Source of the DNA: a virus
DNA length: 24,020 nt
Strand: one strand, 5' to 3'
IMG/VR virus record: IMGVR_UViG_3300020187_003661
Span: 1 to 24,020 of that record
Each line of letters begins with the position of its first letter. The stretch's first letter is position 1. The notes under the pieces were generated by a model. It was not told the DNA's origin. It saw only the letters and a list, made by a program, of their open reading frames with translations, and did no database searches. Made by a program: the position numbers and the translations under genes. Shown here piece by piece: positions 7,340 to 14,938 of the stretch.

Positions 7340-7739
7340 CACTCTAACTGGAGCTGTACGTACGGTAAAAAAAGCTAAAAAATACCTAATAGACTGGGAA
7401 GCTCCGAGTAGAAGCAAAATACAATTTAAGACAAAAAAATTCCTAGAAAAGTATTGGAAAGGCCACATCGTATTTGAAGAATTCCCGGTTGCGGGGAGCA
7501 AGCTATCTCTAGACTTTTATAACGCCAATAAAAAAATTGCAGTGGAAGTTCAAGGCAAACAGCACACGAGATACGTGCCATTTTTTCACGCAAACAATAA
7601 GATAAATTATATAAATCAGCTAAAAAGAGATCAGGACAAACTAAGGTTCTGCGAACTAAACGAAATACAACTAATAGAGATATACGAAGAGGACACTCTA
7701 ACCGAAAAATTATTTGAAAACTTCGGAGTTTTTCTTTAA
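7329..7739 (+). CDS. PD-(D/E)XK (Vsr/DUF559-like) endonuclease
   Basis: 136 residues, overlapping the end of recA by eleven bases. A restriction-endonuclease-like core is visible: E50/E51 in VFEEFPV, D62 in LSLDFY, the ExQ motif at E73-V-Q75 in AVEVQGKQH, then H79, and a downstream helix KRDQDKLRFCELNEIQLIEI. This order (E, D, ExQ or ExK, then a helix leading to a strand) is that of Vsr-like and DUF559-like nucleases, which cleave or nick DNA with Mg2+. Translational coupling to recA suggests a recombination role, such as a junction or nicking nuclease; that is inference. A homing-type nuclease is less likely because there is no DNA-binding extension and the gene is embedded in the unit. Confidence 0.75.
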   Translation: MRFNTLTGAVRTVKKAKKYLIDWEAPSRSKIQFKTKKFLEKYWKGHIVFEEFPVAGSKLSLDFYNANKKIAVEVQGKQHTRYVPFFHANNKINYINQLKRDQDKLRFCELNEIQLIEIYEEDTLTEKLFENFGVFL

Positions 7740-7745
7740 AATGTG

Positions 7746-7751
7746 TATACT
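7746..7751 (+). promoter_or_regulatory. -10 element before the 93-aa gene
   Basis: TATACT (7746-7751), five bases before the ATG at 7757. No convincing -35 at the right distance (TTGAAA at 7714-7719 is too far). The spacing to the start codon matches the other leaderless-type promoters of the window. Confidence 0.4.
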
Positions 7752-7756
7752 ACAGT

Positions 7757-8038
7757 ATGAGCGAAGAATTTATTGATCCTGAGAACCTAGGCAAGTTTCA
7801 TTTGCCCGAAAGCGTAATCTCTCTACTTTTTGAGCTTAGCGGCTCAGGAAAAGGGGATAGCGGCTTTATACTTACCTACGTGAACCAAGAAGGGGTGCCA
7901 TCAATCATAACAAAAGTAAACTCTCCAATCATAGAGCTAGGCCTAAGGCAATCTCTAGTACAATACCTCGACCAACTAGCCGCTCAAGAGATAGAGCTAA
8001 ACCTTCCAAAAGACTCAGGCGACGAAGAAAATCCTTGA
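7757..8038 (+). CDS. small acidic protein, 93 aa, unknown
   Basis: Starts at ATG 7757, 17 bases after the nuclease gene. An acidic protein with a central alternating pattern (GFILTYVNQEGVPSIITKV) followed by a helix (GLRQSLVQYLDQLAAQEIEL) and a charged tail. No membrane segments, cysteines or known motif. Its position just ahead of the helicase, each with its own start signal, suggests an early gene. Function cannot be assigned from the sequence. Confidence 0.65.
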   Translation: MSEEFIDPENLGKFHLPESVISLLFELSGSGKGDSGFILTYVNQEGVPSIITKVNSPIIELGLRQSLVQYLDQLAAQEIELNLPKDSGDEENP

Positions 8039-8063
8039 CTTTAAATCAGGTAAATGATATCAT
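8035..8063 (+). promoter_or_regulatory. sigma70-type promoter for the helicase-to-sugar operon
   Basis: TTGACT (8035-8040) overlaps the stop of the gene before; 17-base spacer; TATCAT (8058-8063); six bases to the ATG at 8070, where the transcript is expected to begin. The spacer and -10 carry a small inverted pair, ATCA (8045-8048) and TGAT (8055-8058). No later promoter or terminator is obvious until about 16384, so it may drive over 8 kb. Confidence 0.6.
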
Positions 8064-8069
8064 GTAAGA

Positions 8070-9584
8070 ATGATATATTCTTACGAACTAGAGCAACACC
8101 TAATAGGAGGTTTAATAAAATTTCCCGAAGCCTATCCATTAATAGCGGCATTCATAGATGAAAAAGATTTTTTCGACGGGAACACAACAGTAAATAAAAC
8201 AATTTTTTGCGTACTAAGGCAGTCGCTAGAGTCGTCTGACGCATTAGACGAAGTATTATTATCTCAAAGAGTTCAATCTTTAAACATATCCTTTGAGGAC
8301 AACATAAATATCGCAGATTATATCAAAGCTTTATCGATGAGACAAATATCTAAAGATGGAGTCGTTAAAGCAGCAAAAGAACTCAAAAAACTTACTGTCA
8401 GGAGGGAAATTCACAACTCCGCACTAGACGTGGCAAAAAGCATGAAATCAATAGCGTCAAGCTCAAGCTTTGACGATATCGTTGGAGAGGCAGATAAAGT
8501 ATATAATGACAAAATTAATTTATATGAAATAGGATCCAGCAACCCAGAAAACTTATTTGAGGATATGGAGGACTTCATAGAAGAAAGAGGAAATAACCCG
8601 ATAGACCAGTTTGGATTAATGGGGCCCCACAAAAGAGTTAACGAATGCTACGGATCATTACTGAGGCCGGGAAATATAACTGTGGTTGTCGCAAGAGCAG
8701 GAGTGGGGAAAACGCAGTTCTGCATGGATTTCTGCACGAAAGTCTCCAGCATGAATAATAACGTGCCAATACTTCACTTTGATAACGGAGAAATGAGCAA
8801 AGAGGAGTTGATAGTGAGGCAATGCTCGGCTCTCTCAGGAGTACCAATGAACCTACTAGAGACAGGAAGGTGGAGGCAGGCTGGAGATGAAATTATAAAT
8901 AAAGTTAGAGAGACATGGACAAAAATAAAAGGGCTTAAATTTTATTACTATAATGTCGCAGGGCACTCTATCGAAAGCATGATCAACATAATAAGAAGAT
9001 TTTATTTCTCTGAGATCGGCAGGGGAAATCAAATGATATTTAGCTTTGATTATATTAAAACAAGTTACGAAAGGCAAAATGGAGCAAGCTCATGGGAGAC
9101 AGTAGGAAGAATGGTAGATAAATTCAAACAGCTCATACAAAAAGAGCTTTGTTTTAATGACGGCCCCGTAGTTTCTATGCTTACTAGTGTTCAGAGCAAT
9201 AGGTTAGGAATAACCAACAACAGGAGTTCAGACAATGTGGTTGACGACGAAAGCATAGTTTCACTATCGGATCAGATTACTCAATTCTGCTCTCACTTGT
9301 TCCTTCTTAGGCAAAAAACTATGGACGAAATACAGTCCGAATCGGAAGGGTTCGGTACCCACAAGCTTATTTGCTTAAAATACAGATGGTTAGGAGAGGA
9401 CGTTCATAGAGCCTTGCAGCCAGTAGAAATGCCCGACGGAACAAAAAGAAAAAACTACATAAACCTTCACATGGAAAATTTCAACATAGAAGAAAGAGGG
9501 GATCTGCAGGATTTAGTTTCCCACATGGAATCAGAGGGAGTTGGAGCGGTTGAAGGCTTCATGGAAGAGCTTCCTAATATATGA
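8070..9584 (+). CDS. dnaB: DnaB-like replicative helicase
   Basis: 504 residues. Ring helicase of superfamily 4 that unwinds the replication fork and works with the primase encoded next door. Residues about 1-125 form a DnaB N-terminal-type helical domain (YELEQHLIGGLIKFPEAY); the RecA-like motor follows. Walker A is ARAGVGKT at 208-215; the H1a glutamate is E241 in LHFDNGEMSKEEL; Walker B is MIFSFDYIK with D327; the H3 glutamine is Q375 in LTSVQSNR; the arginine-finger region is LKYRWLG with R439. DnaB usually reads IDYLQL after Walker B; here it is FDYIKT, a phage-type variation. It overlaps the primase by four bases (ATGA). Confidence 0.92.
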   Translation: MIYSYELEQHLIGGLIKFPEAYPLIAAFIDEKDFFDGNTTVNKTIFCVLRQSLESSDALDEVLLSQRVQSLNISFEDNINIADYIKALSMRQISKDGVVKAAKELKKLTVRREIHNSALDVAKSMKSIASSSSFDDIVGEADKVYNDKINLYEIGSSNPENLFEDMEDFIEERGNNPIDQFGLMGPHKRVNECYGSLLRPGNITVVVARAGVGKTQFCMDFCTKVSSMNNNVPILHFDNGEMSKEELIVRQCSALSGVPMNLLETGRWRQAGDEIINKVRETWTKIKGLKFYYYNVAGHSIESMINIIRRFYFSEIGRGNQMIFSFDYIKTSYERQNGASSWETVGRMVDKFKQLIQKELCFNDGPVVSMLTSVQSNRLGITNNRSSDNVVDDESIVSLSDQITQFCSHLFLLRQKTMDEIQSESEGFGTHKLICLKYRWLGEDVHRALQPVEMPDGTKRKNYINLHMENFNIEERGDLQDLVSHMESEGVGAVEGFMEELPNI

Positions 9585-10618
9585 TCTCCCAGGAAAAAAT
9601 AAAAGAATGCCTGACTAATCTTGGGTATAGACTTCAAGACAGGGGCCCTTATTGGCAAACTAACGCCATATTTAGAAACGGGGACAATCGAACCGCAATC
9701 CAGATATATAAAGACTCAGGAGTATGGAAAGATCACGTGCAGAATAGTCCGTTCTCTCCATTAAAAAGGCTGGTTGAGATGACCCTGGGGACAAACGACC
9801 CTAAAGAGCTTAAGAAGTATCTAGAAGATGACGATATAGGATCGAACTACAACAAAAAAAAATTCTCAGAGAAATTAGAAATGGAAGAAATATACCCAGA
9901 AAACTGCCTTAAAAAATTACTACCTCATTATAAATTCTACAACGACAAAAATATATCCTCTGATGTGCTGAAATCATTAAAATCTGGCTACGCGACCAGC
10001 GGAAAGCTTAATAATAGATTTATCTTCCCAATATATAACGAACACGGGCAGATCCATGGATTTTCTGGTAGAGATATGAGTCGCTCAACAAGCAGGCCAA
10101 AATGGAAGCACGTGGGAAGAAAGAAAGGCTGGGTATACCCACTTTATGCAAGCCCAAAAACAAAAGAATCCATAAGCAAGACGGGAGAAGTTATACTCGT
10201 AGAAAGCATAGGTGACTTGTTAAACCTAAACCAAAATGGGTACAATAACGTACTGGTTACTTTTGGCCTAGATATATCCACCAAGTTAATATGTTCAACA
10301 TTATCGCTCAATATAAATAAAGTCGTAATCTCACTAAATAACGACTCTGGCTCAGAAAAAAACAGAGGATTAGAGGCTAGCATAAAAAATTACCTAAAAC
10401 TATTAAACTACTATGATCCGGACAAGATACTAATATGCCTACCAACTGCAAAAGATTTTGGAGACATGAGTAATGACGACTTTAAATTGTGGAATAAAAA
10501 ACTACAATCAACAAAGCCCGAAAAGCAGAAAAAATTCATCATTAATAAAATTAACGAAATATACAAAACTTTACCAAAGTCCCTATTAAAAAATAAAAAA
10601 ATAATAACCAATGAGTGA
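9581..10618 (+). CDS. DnaG-like TOPRIM primase lacking a zinc finger
   Basis: 345 residues. It makes RNA primers for the helicase-driven fork. Residues about 15-70 resemble the CHC2 entry domain (YWQTNAIFRNGDNRTAIQIY, GVWKDH) but without the zinc-binding cysteines. Residues about 135-190 match the primase core (NNRFIFPIYNEHGQIHGFSGR, PKW, GWVYPLY). The TOPRIM part has E208-S-I-G-D212, a SLNNDSG motif at 251-257, and AKDFGDM at 290-296. In most TOPRIM proteins the second motif is DxD; here the first acidic position is N253, leaving only D255. At 345 residues it is shorter than cellular DnaG (about 580) and has no helicase-binding C-terminal domain. It overlaps the next gene by eight bases. Confidence 0.85.
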   Translation: MISQEKIKECLTNLGYRLQDRGPYWQTNAIFRNGDNRTAIQIYKDSGVWKDHVQNSPFSPLKRLVEMTLGTNDPKELKKYLEDDDIGSNYNKKKFSEKLEMEEIYPENCLKKLLPHYKFYNDKNISSDVLKSLKSGYATSGKLNNRFIFPIYNEHGQIHGFSGRDMSRSTSRPKWKHVGRKKGWVYPLYASPKTKESISKTGEVILVESIGDLLNLNQNGYNNVLVTFGLDISTKLICSTLSLNINKVVISLNNDSGSEKNRGLEASIKNYLKLLNYYDPDKILICLPTAKDFGDMSNDDFKLWNKKLQSTKPEKQKKFIINKINEIYKTLPKSLLKNKKIITNE

Positions 10619-11693
10619 ATTAACTAAACTATCAGCAAGCAGAATTAAAACCGCACAAACTTGCTCTTGGACATACTGGTGCAATTATAAATTAAAGCTC
10701 CCTCAAGCAGGAAATGACGGCTCAAGTAGAGGAACAATATGTCACAATATATTTGAACTTCTAGGAGACAAGCATAAAGCTGAATTTAATAAAATAACAA
10801 AAGAAGGAACAATATGGAATACCAAGATTGTCGCCGCTCAAGTTAAGGAAGAAGCCGAAGAGTTAAAGGTTGATGATCAAGAAAATTTGGACTTGATCGA
10901 CGAAATGATTGTTGCTGGGCTTCGTTGTGATTTCTTTGGAGACACAGAAGAAAAGCCTGAAGAAGCTGAATCGGAAAGGTTTTTTGATTTAGAGATAGAT
11001 AAGCCCGAAAAAGGTATCAGGTACGCAGTAAGGGGCTACATAGATAAACTTTTCAAATACAAAGACAATTCGGTAATTATTAGAGACTTCAAAAGTAGTA
11101 AGCAAGTTTTCAAGGGGAAAGAAATAACAGACAACCTGCAAAACCTTATATACTCCCTAGCTGTAAAACATTTAATCCCAGAATCGCAACCCCAAAGTGA
11201 GTTTATCTTCTTAAGGTTTGATTTGGATAAGGATGTTCTAGGAGAAAGAGGAAAAGGTTATGTTAGAATGGAAAAGATAACAGAAGAAGAGTTGGAAGGC
11301 TTTGAGCATCAATTAACACAATTCCAAGAGTACCTAGACAACTTCGATGAAGCGTGTGCTACGAGTAACTTTGCAGCAAAGCAAGATTACCCCAGGGACG
11401 GAACGTTTGGAGGCCCTCTTGCTTGCGGAAAAGACGGCTACAAAATATCAAGAGGAGAACCAATACTAGATCAAAACGGAGAACCAATCAAAGCCTTTAT
11501 TTGTCCATACAGAAAACCTATGGAGTACTACGCAATAAAAGATCAGGACGGAAACGTAACAAAAACATCCTTTATTGATAAAAAAGAAACGCTAGAAGCG
11601 GACGGCTCCAAAGGAGAGAAGGTTGTAAAAATGAAATATGATGGCTGCCCACACTGGGAGAACAAGCAAAAACTAGATGACTTCCTCGATTAA
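10611..11693 (+). CDS. Cas4/RecB-like PD-(D/E)XK nuclease
   Basis: 360 residues. Begins with LSASRIKTAQTCSWTYWCNY, the typical entry of PDDEXK_1 (RecB/Cas4-type) nucleases, then H45 in GTICHNIFELL, D145 in RGYIDKLF, D159-F-K161 in VIIRDFKSSK, and Q177 to Y181 in NLQNLIYSLA, the QxxxY motif. These nucleases resect or process DNA ends. Cysteines at 18, 24, 249, 272, 298 and 346 bracket the core, so a [4Fe-4S] cluster as in Cas4 and AddB is possible; the C-terminal spacing differs from the standard. Encoded directly after helicase and primase, it probably acts in replication-coupled recombination or host DNA processing. There is no CRISPR context here. Confidence 0.85.
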   Translation: MSELTKLSASRIKTAQTCSWTYWCNYKLKLPQAGNDGSSRGTICHNIFELLGDKHKAEFNKITKEGTIWNTKIVAAQVKEEAEELKVDDQENLDLIDEMIVAGLRCDFFGDTEEKPEEAESERFFDLEIDKPEKGIRYAVRGYIDKLFKYKDNSVIIRDFKSSKQVFKGKEITDNLQNLIYSLAVKHLIPESQPQSEFIFLRFDLDKDVLGERGKGYVRMEKITEEELEGFEHQLTQFQEYLDNFDEACATSNFAAKQDYPRDGTFGGPLACGKDGYKISRGEPILDQNGEPIKAFICPYRKPMEYYAIKDQDGNVTKTSFIDKKETLEADGSKGEKVVKMKYDGCPHWENKQKLDDFLD

Positions 11694-12087
11694 AGAATAT
11701 ATTGCAGCAGGGATTGTCGCGCAGTTTGGGAGTCTTGTGTTGCTTGGTCGGCGCAGTAAAAATTGCCACAACCTCTCAGGTCATTGGTCAATGCCGTGTG
11801 GAATGATTGATCCCGGAGAAAATTCCGAATATGCCGCAAGAAGAGAATTTCTTGAAGAGACCGGTGTTCTTGCGAACAAAGAAATAAAGTTTCTCGACGA
11901 CTTCGAAGTGAAAGACGGCAAATACTTCGCGTTATACTCGATGCAGATAGACGACCTGATCTTCCCGAGCAATGACGCAATTGATGCAATAGAACATGAC
12001 GAATGGGGCTTTTTTAAAATAGAAAAAAACTCACTTCCTTCACCAATGACAAAAGAAACAAGAGGCGCAATACTAAAGTTAAAATGA
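11677..12087 (+). CDS. Nudix hydrolase
   Basis: 136 residues with a perfect Nudix box: G42, E48, then REFLEETGV (residues 56-64), matching GX5EX7REUXEEXGU. Nudix enzymes hydrolyse nucleoside diphosphates linked to another group. The layout, with SGHWSMPCGMIDPGE before the box, resembles GDP-mannose mannosyl hydrolases and MutT-type proteins. The start at ATG 11677 overlaps the nuclease gene by 17 bases and the end overlaps a glycosyltransferase by four (ATGA). It lies exactly at the junction between replication and sugar genes, so the substrate could be a nucleotide sugar (fitting the GDP-sugar genes at 16421) or a damaged nucleotide. Substrate not determinable by eye. Confidence 0.9.
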   Translation: MTSSIKEYIAAGIVAQFGSLVLLGRRSKNCHNLSGHWSMPCGMIDPGENSEYAARREFLEETGVLANKEIKFLDDFEVKDGKYFALYSMQIDDLIFPSNDAIDAIEHDEWGFFKIEKNSLPSPMTKETRGAILKLK

Positions 12088-12821
12088 TTTCCCTAATTAC
12101 ATCCATGTTTAATGCGGAAGAATTTATTGATTCTTTTATGGAAAACATTCTCGAACAAACTGTCTTTCATAAATGCGAACTGATAATCATAGATGCAAAT
12201 AAAGAACCAGAAAAACACTTGGTAGAAAATTATCTAAAATATGAAAATATAAAATATAATCATATCAGTGACTTCGGGCTTAGTAAAGATCCCGGCGTTT
12301 ATGGGTGCTGGAATCTCGCTATTAAAAACGCATTAGGGAAATATATAACGAATGCCAACGTAGATGACCGCAGAGCAAAGAACGCAATCGAAAAGCAATT
12401 TAACTTGCTTGAGAAAAAAGAGTATATAGACCTTGTATACTATCGAACCCTAGAGACAGACCTGCCAAACGAAACTGTTGAAAATAACTCAGCAAAAATA
12501 GAGTTCCCATGTATAGATTTTTCTTTTGATAATTTAATCAGAGTAAACTCCCCTCATTGCCAACCGATGTGGAGAAAAAGCATTCACGAAAGATTTGGAT
12601 ACTTCAACGAAAGCCTTAAATTCGCAGCGGATTACGACATGTGGTTAAGAGCTGCAGAGCGAGGAGCAAACATGCAAAGAATAAACGAAACACTTGGGTT
12701 ATACTATAGAAACCCGCAAGGAATTTCCTCAAAAGAGGAAACCTTAATGGACGCGGTTCAAGAAGTAAATCAATTAAAAATGCAATATTTCAACAATGTA
12801 CATGCGAAACAACTTACGTAA
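12084..12821 (+). CDS. GT2-type glycosyltransferase
   Basis: 245 residues with a GT-A fold of family-2 type. N-terminal strand MISLITSMFNAEEFIDSFMENILEQ; acidic LIIIDANK; the DPGVYGCWNLAIKNALGKYI segment typical of GT2 enzymes that hold the nucleotide sugar; the metal-binding N-V-D94-D95; and FAADYDMWLRAAERG, the common [E/A]DYDxWLR acceptor/catalytic motif. It transfers a sugar from an NDP-sugar to a glycan or lipid carrier in the cytoplasm. It has no membrane anchor. First clear glycosyltransferase of the cluster; acceptor and sugar cannot be predicted. Confidence 0.88.
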   Translation: MISLITSMFNAEEFIDSFMENILEQTVFHKCELIIIDANKEPEKHLVENYLKYENIKYNHISDFGLSKDPGVYGCWNLAIKNALGKYITNANVDDRRAKNAIEKQFNLLEKKEYIDLVYYRTLETDLPNETVENNSAKIEFPCIDFSFDNLIRVNSPHCQPMWRKSIHERFGYFNESLKFAADYDMWLRAAERGANMQRINETLGLYYRNPQGISSKEETLMDAVQEVNQLKMQYFNNVHAKQLT

Positions 12822-13515
12822 ATTAGGAATAATTCAGCCAGGAAGAATAGGGGACATTATTATATGCCTGCCTATAGCAAAATATTATTTCGACAAAGGG
12901 TATGAGATAATATGGCCCATAGATAAAAAATACATTAATCATTTTGTTAATCACATTAATTATGTTCGATTTATAGAGTCTCCATATCACATTCAAAGCT
13001 GTTATAATATATGCCTACAGTCTGGATGTAATAATATAATTGATTTATCTTTTCGACTACCTGGTCCAGTCAATAATTTTAATAACACAAACTTTGAACT
13101 CGGTACTCTTCACTTCGATGAACTAAAATACGAAATAGCAAATGTACCGCTTGAAGAGAAATACAACCTATCAATAACAAGAAATAAAGACAAAGAAAAT
13201 CAATTAGTAGAGGAATTAAAAATAAACAACGAAAAGTATTCAGTAATTCACACGCAAGGGTCAGACGGATACAGGGCATCTTTCGATAGAGATATATTTA
13301 AAAACAATCTGGTCATAGAGATATCCGAAATGACAGAAAGCGTTTTTGACTGGATTAAAGTTTTAGAGGGTTCAGAAAGTTTATGCATGATAGACAGCTG
13401 TTTTTCTAATTTATGCAATCAATTAAAATTAAAACAAAAGAAATATTTCGTTCACAGGCCGCCGCCCAATGTGCCGCCAGCCATAACAAGCGATTGGGTA
13501 ATACATAATGAATAA
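12796..13515 (+). CDS. compact GT9-like (heptosyltransferase-type) protein
   Basis: 239 residues; the start at ATG 12796 overlaps the GT2 gene by 26 bases (ATG 12802 is an alternative). IIQPGRIGDIIICLPIAKYY at residues 12-31 is the GxxGD entry motif of GT9 enzymes, which add heptose or related sugars to LPS. Near the C-terminus SLCMIDSCFSNLCNQL aligns in position with the family's DTGxxHLAAAL motif but has Asn in place of the usual His. Cellular GT9 proteins are about 330-350 residues, so this is a compact and divergent copy. Function probably in glycan building; it could instead be a non-catalytic partner of its neighbours. Confidence 0.65.
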   Translation: MYMRNNLRKLGIIQPGRIGDIIICLPIAKYYFDKGYEIIWPIDKKYINHFVNHINYVRFIESPYHIQSCYNICLQSGCNNIIDLSFRLPGPVNNFNNTNFELGTLHFDELKYEIANVPLEEKYNLSITRNKDKENQLVEELKINNEKYSVIHTQGSDGYRASFDRDIFKNNLVIEISEMTESVFDWIKVLEGSESLCMIDSCFSNLCNQLKLKQKKYFVHRPPPNVPPAITSDWVIHNE

Positions 13516-14287
13516 AGTCGCCTTCACAATCGTCCTAAATGGCATGCCATTCATAAAGGATCAATACGAAATAATACCTAAAATATTTGATCATTGGTAC
13601 ATAATCGAAGGAGTTTCTAAAAATATTAATTGCACTAGATGGTGCAATCCCGTAGCTAGAGAATACCACGAAAACAACCTTTCGGTCGATGGAACTCGGC
13701 AATTCCTGGACACAATCAACAAGGAGAAGAAAATAACAGTAATTCGGAAAAAAAACGGAGACGCATGGAACGGAAAAGTTGAAATGTGCAACAGCTTCAT
13801 GCATTTTATTAAAGATTGCGTATTGATGCAGATTGACGTAGATGAATTCTGGAGCGAAAGCGTCCTGCTTGATATATTCAAATACTGTAAGGCACACAAT
13901 AACTTTGACGCCATGCAGTTCAGGTGTAGTTTTTACCTAGGAAGTAATCTCGTGGTTAATGGGAAAAATTGCTATGGAGATATGGACTGGGACTGGTGGA
14001 GGCTCTGGATGATAGGCAAGCATAATAGTTTCATATCTCATGAGCCGCCAAGAGTAAAAAATCAAGCGCTGGCAATTCACAAGAATAGTACTAGTAAAGC
14101 CGGATGGACTTTCGATCACTTTGCGTATAAATACAAACACCAGTTGGAATTTAAAGAAAAATTCTATGGATACAAAGACGCAGTCAATCAGTGGGAGCGG
14201 CTAAACTCGCTCGAGAGCTATGAGAATGTGTTCGCCGAAAAATACCTAAAATGGATAAAGACAAGGTGCCCGATAAAGAAAATTTAA
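13508..14287 (+). CDS. GT-A glycosyltransferase
   Basis: 259 residues, overlapping the gene before by eight bases (ATGAATAA). The start MNKVAFTIVLNGMPFIKDQY is that of GT-A transferases; GDAWNGKVEMCN precedes the key MQIDVDEFW with the D110-V-D112 metal site. The second half is rich in Trp, Phe and Lys (MDWDWWRLWMIG, KAGWTFDHFAYKYKH), probably the acceptor side. It is distinct from the GT2 gene at 12084. I cannot give the sugar or acceptor. It overlaps the next gene by 37 bases. Confidence 0.75.
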   Translation: MNKVAFTIVLNGMPFIKDQYEIIPKIFDHWYIIEGVSKNINCTRWCNPVAREYHENNLSVDGTRQFLDTINKEKKITVIRKKNGDAWNGKVEMCNSFMHFIKDCVLMQIDVDEFWSESVLLDIFKYCKAHNNFDAMQFRCSFYLGSNLVVNGKNCYGDMDWDWWRLWMIGKHNSFISHEPPRVKNQALAIHKNSTSKAGWTFDHFAYKYKHQLEFKEKFYGYKDAVNQWERLNSLESYENVFAEKYLKWIKTRCPIKKI

Positions 14288-14937
14288 GATTTGGAACGGA
14301 CAGGGATGCCAGCGGCCTAGGTGACACATTATTACTTACCGCTGTATGCAAAAATCTACAGACCAAGCCTACCATCTTACTTCATCCAACTAAAGAGCGA
14401 TTTAGTATTTTGTTTGACAAGATAGCTAACATTGAAATCACAACAGAGTCGCTGCCTCTATCTAACATAGGCGGCGGACACTATGCCACCCAAAAGCTTA
14501 AAAACTTTTATAGCAACGCTCAAGCCTTTGACGTAAGACCCATAGTGCTTCACACATGCATACAATCTGAAATATGGGCAGACAATATTATACGTTCTCT
14601 CGACAAACCCCCCTTGATATGGCAGCCATACTGTTGTCCTACCTGGCACAAGACGCGATCGATCCCTGAGCGCAAGCATCAGGGCATAACTGGCAAATAT
14701 CAAGACCACTACTCGATATTAGATTTAAGCCGTGAGCCCTATAAAAACATACCTCTTTCTAAATATATATGCCTGTTGCGCAAGTGTGGCATGTACGTCG
14801 GTTGTAACACCGGGGACATGCATCTTGCAATTGCGGTTGGATGTAGCTGCGAAATACACGAGCCCCCCTCTTGCCGCTTTTTTCAGAGCGAAAAATGGAA
14901 ATACTTCCACCCATCAGTAACATACAGGATAATCTAA
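14251..14937 (+). CDS. GT9-like glycosyltransferase, compact
   Basis: 228 residues. The GLGDTLLLTAVCKNL motif at about 22-36 and VGCNTGDMHLAIAVGC near residue 195 are the two conserved GT9 signatures (GxGD at the acceptor domain, (D/N)TGxxHLAxAxG at the donor domain), here with Asn in place of Asp and the His kept. Cysteine-rich for a phage protein. Like the GT9-like gene at 12796 it is about 100 residues shorter than cellular enzymes. Start ATG 14251 overlaps the gene before by 37 bases; GTG 14266 would shorten this to 22. The presence of two GT9-type genes suggests work on an LPS-core-like or other surface glycan. Confidence 0.75.
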   Translation: MDKDKVPDKENLRFGTDRDASGLGDTLLLTAVCKNLQTKPTILLHPTKERFSILFDKIANIEITTESLPLSNIGGGHYATQKLKNFYSNAQAFDVRPIVLHTCIQSEIWADNIIRSLDKPPLIWQPYCCPTWHKTRSIPERKHQGITGKYQDHYSILDLSREPYKNIPLSKYICLLRKCGMYVGCNTGDMHLAIAVGCSCEIHEPPSCRFFQSEKWKYFHPSVTYRII

Positions 14938-14938
14938 T

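Noticed and set aside
10611-11693. Cas4-like nuclease as part of a CRISPR system
   Set aside because: No repeats, spacers or other cas genes in the window; the gene sits in a phage replication operon, where such nucleases are common.
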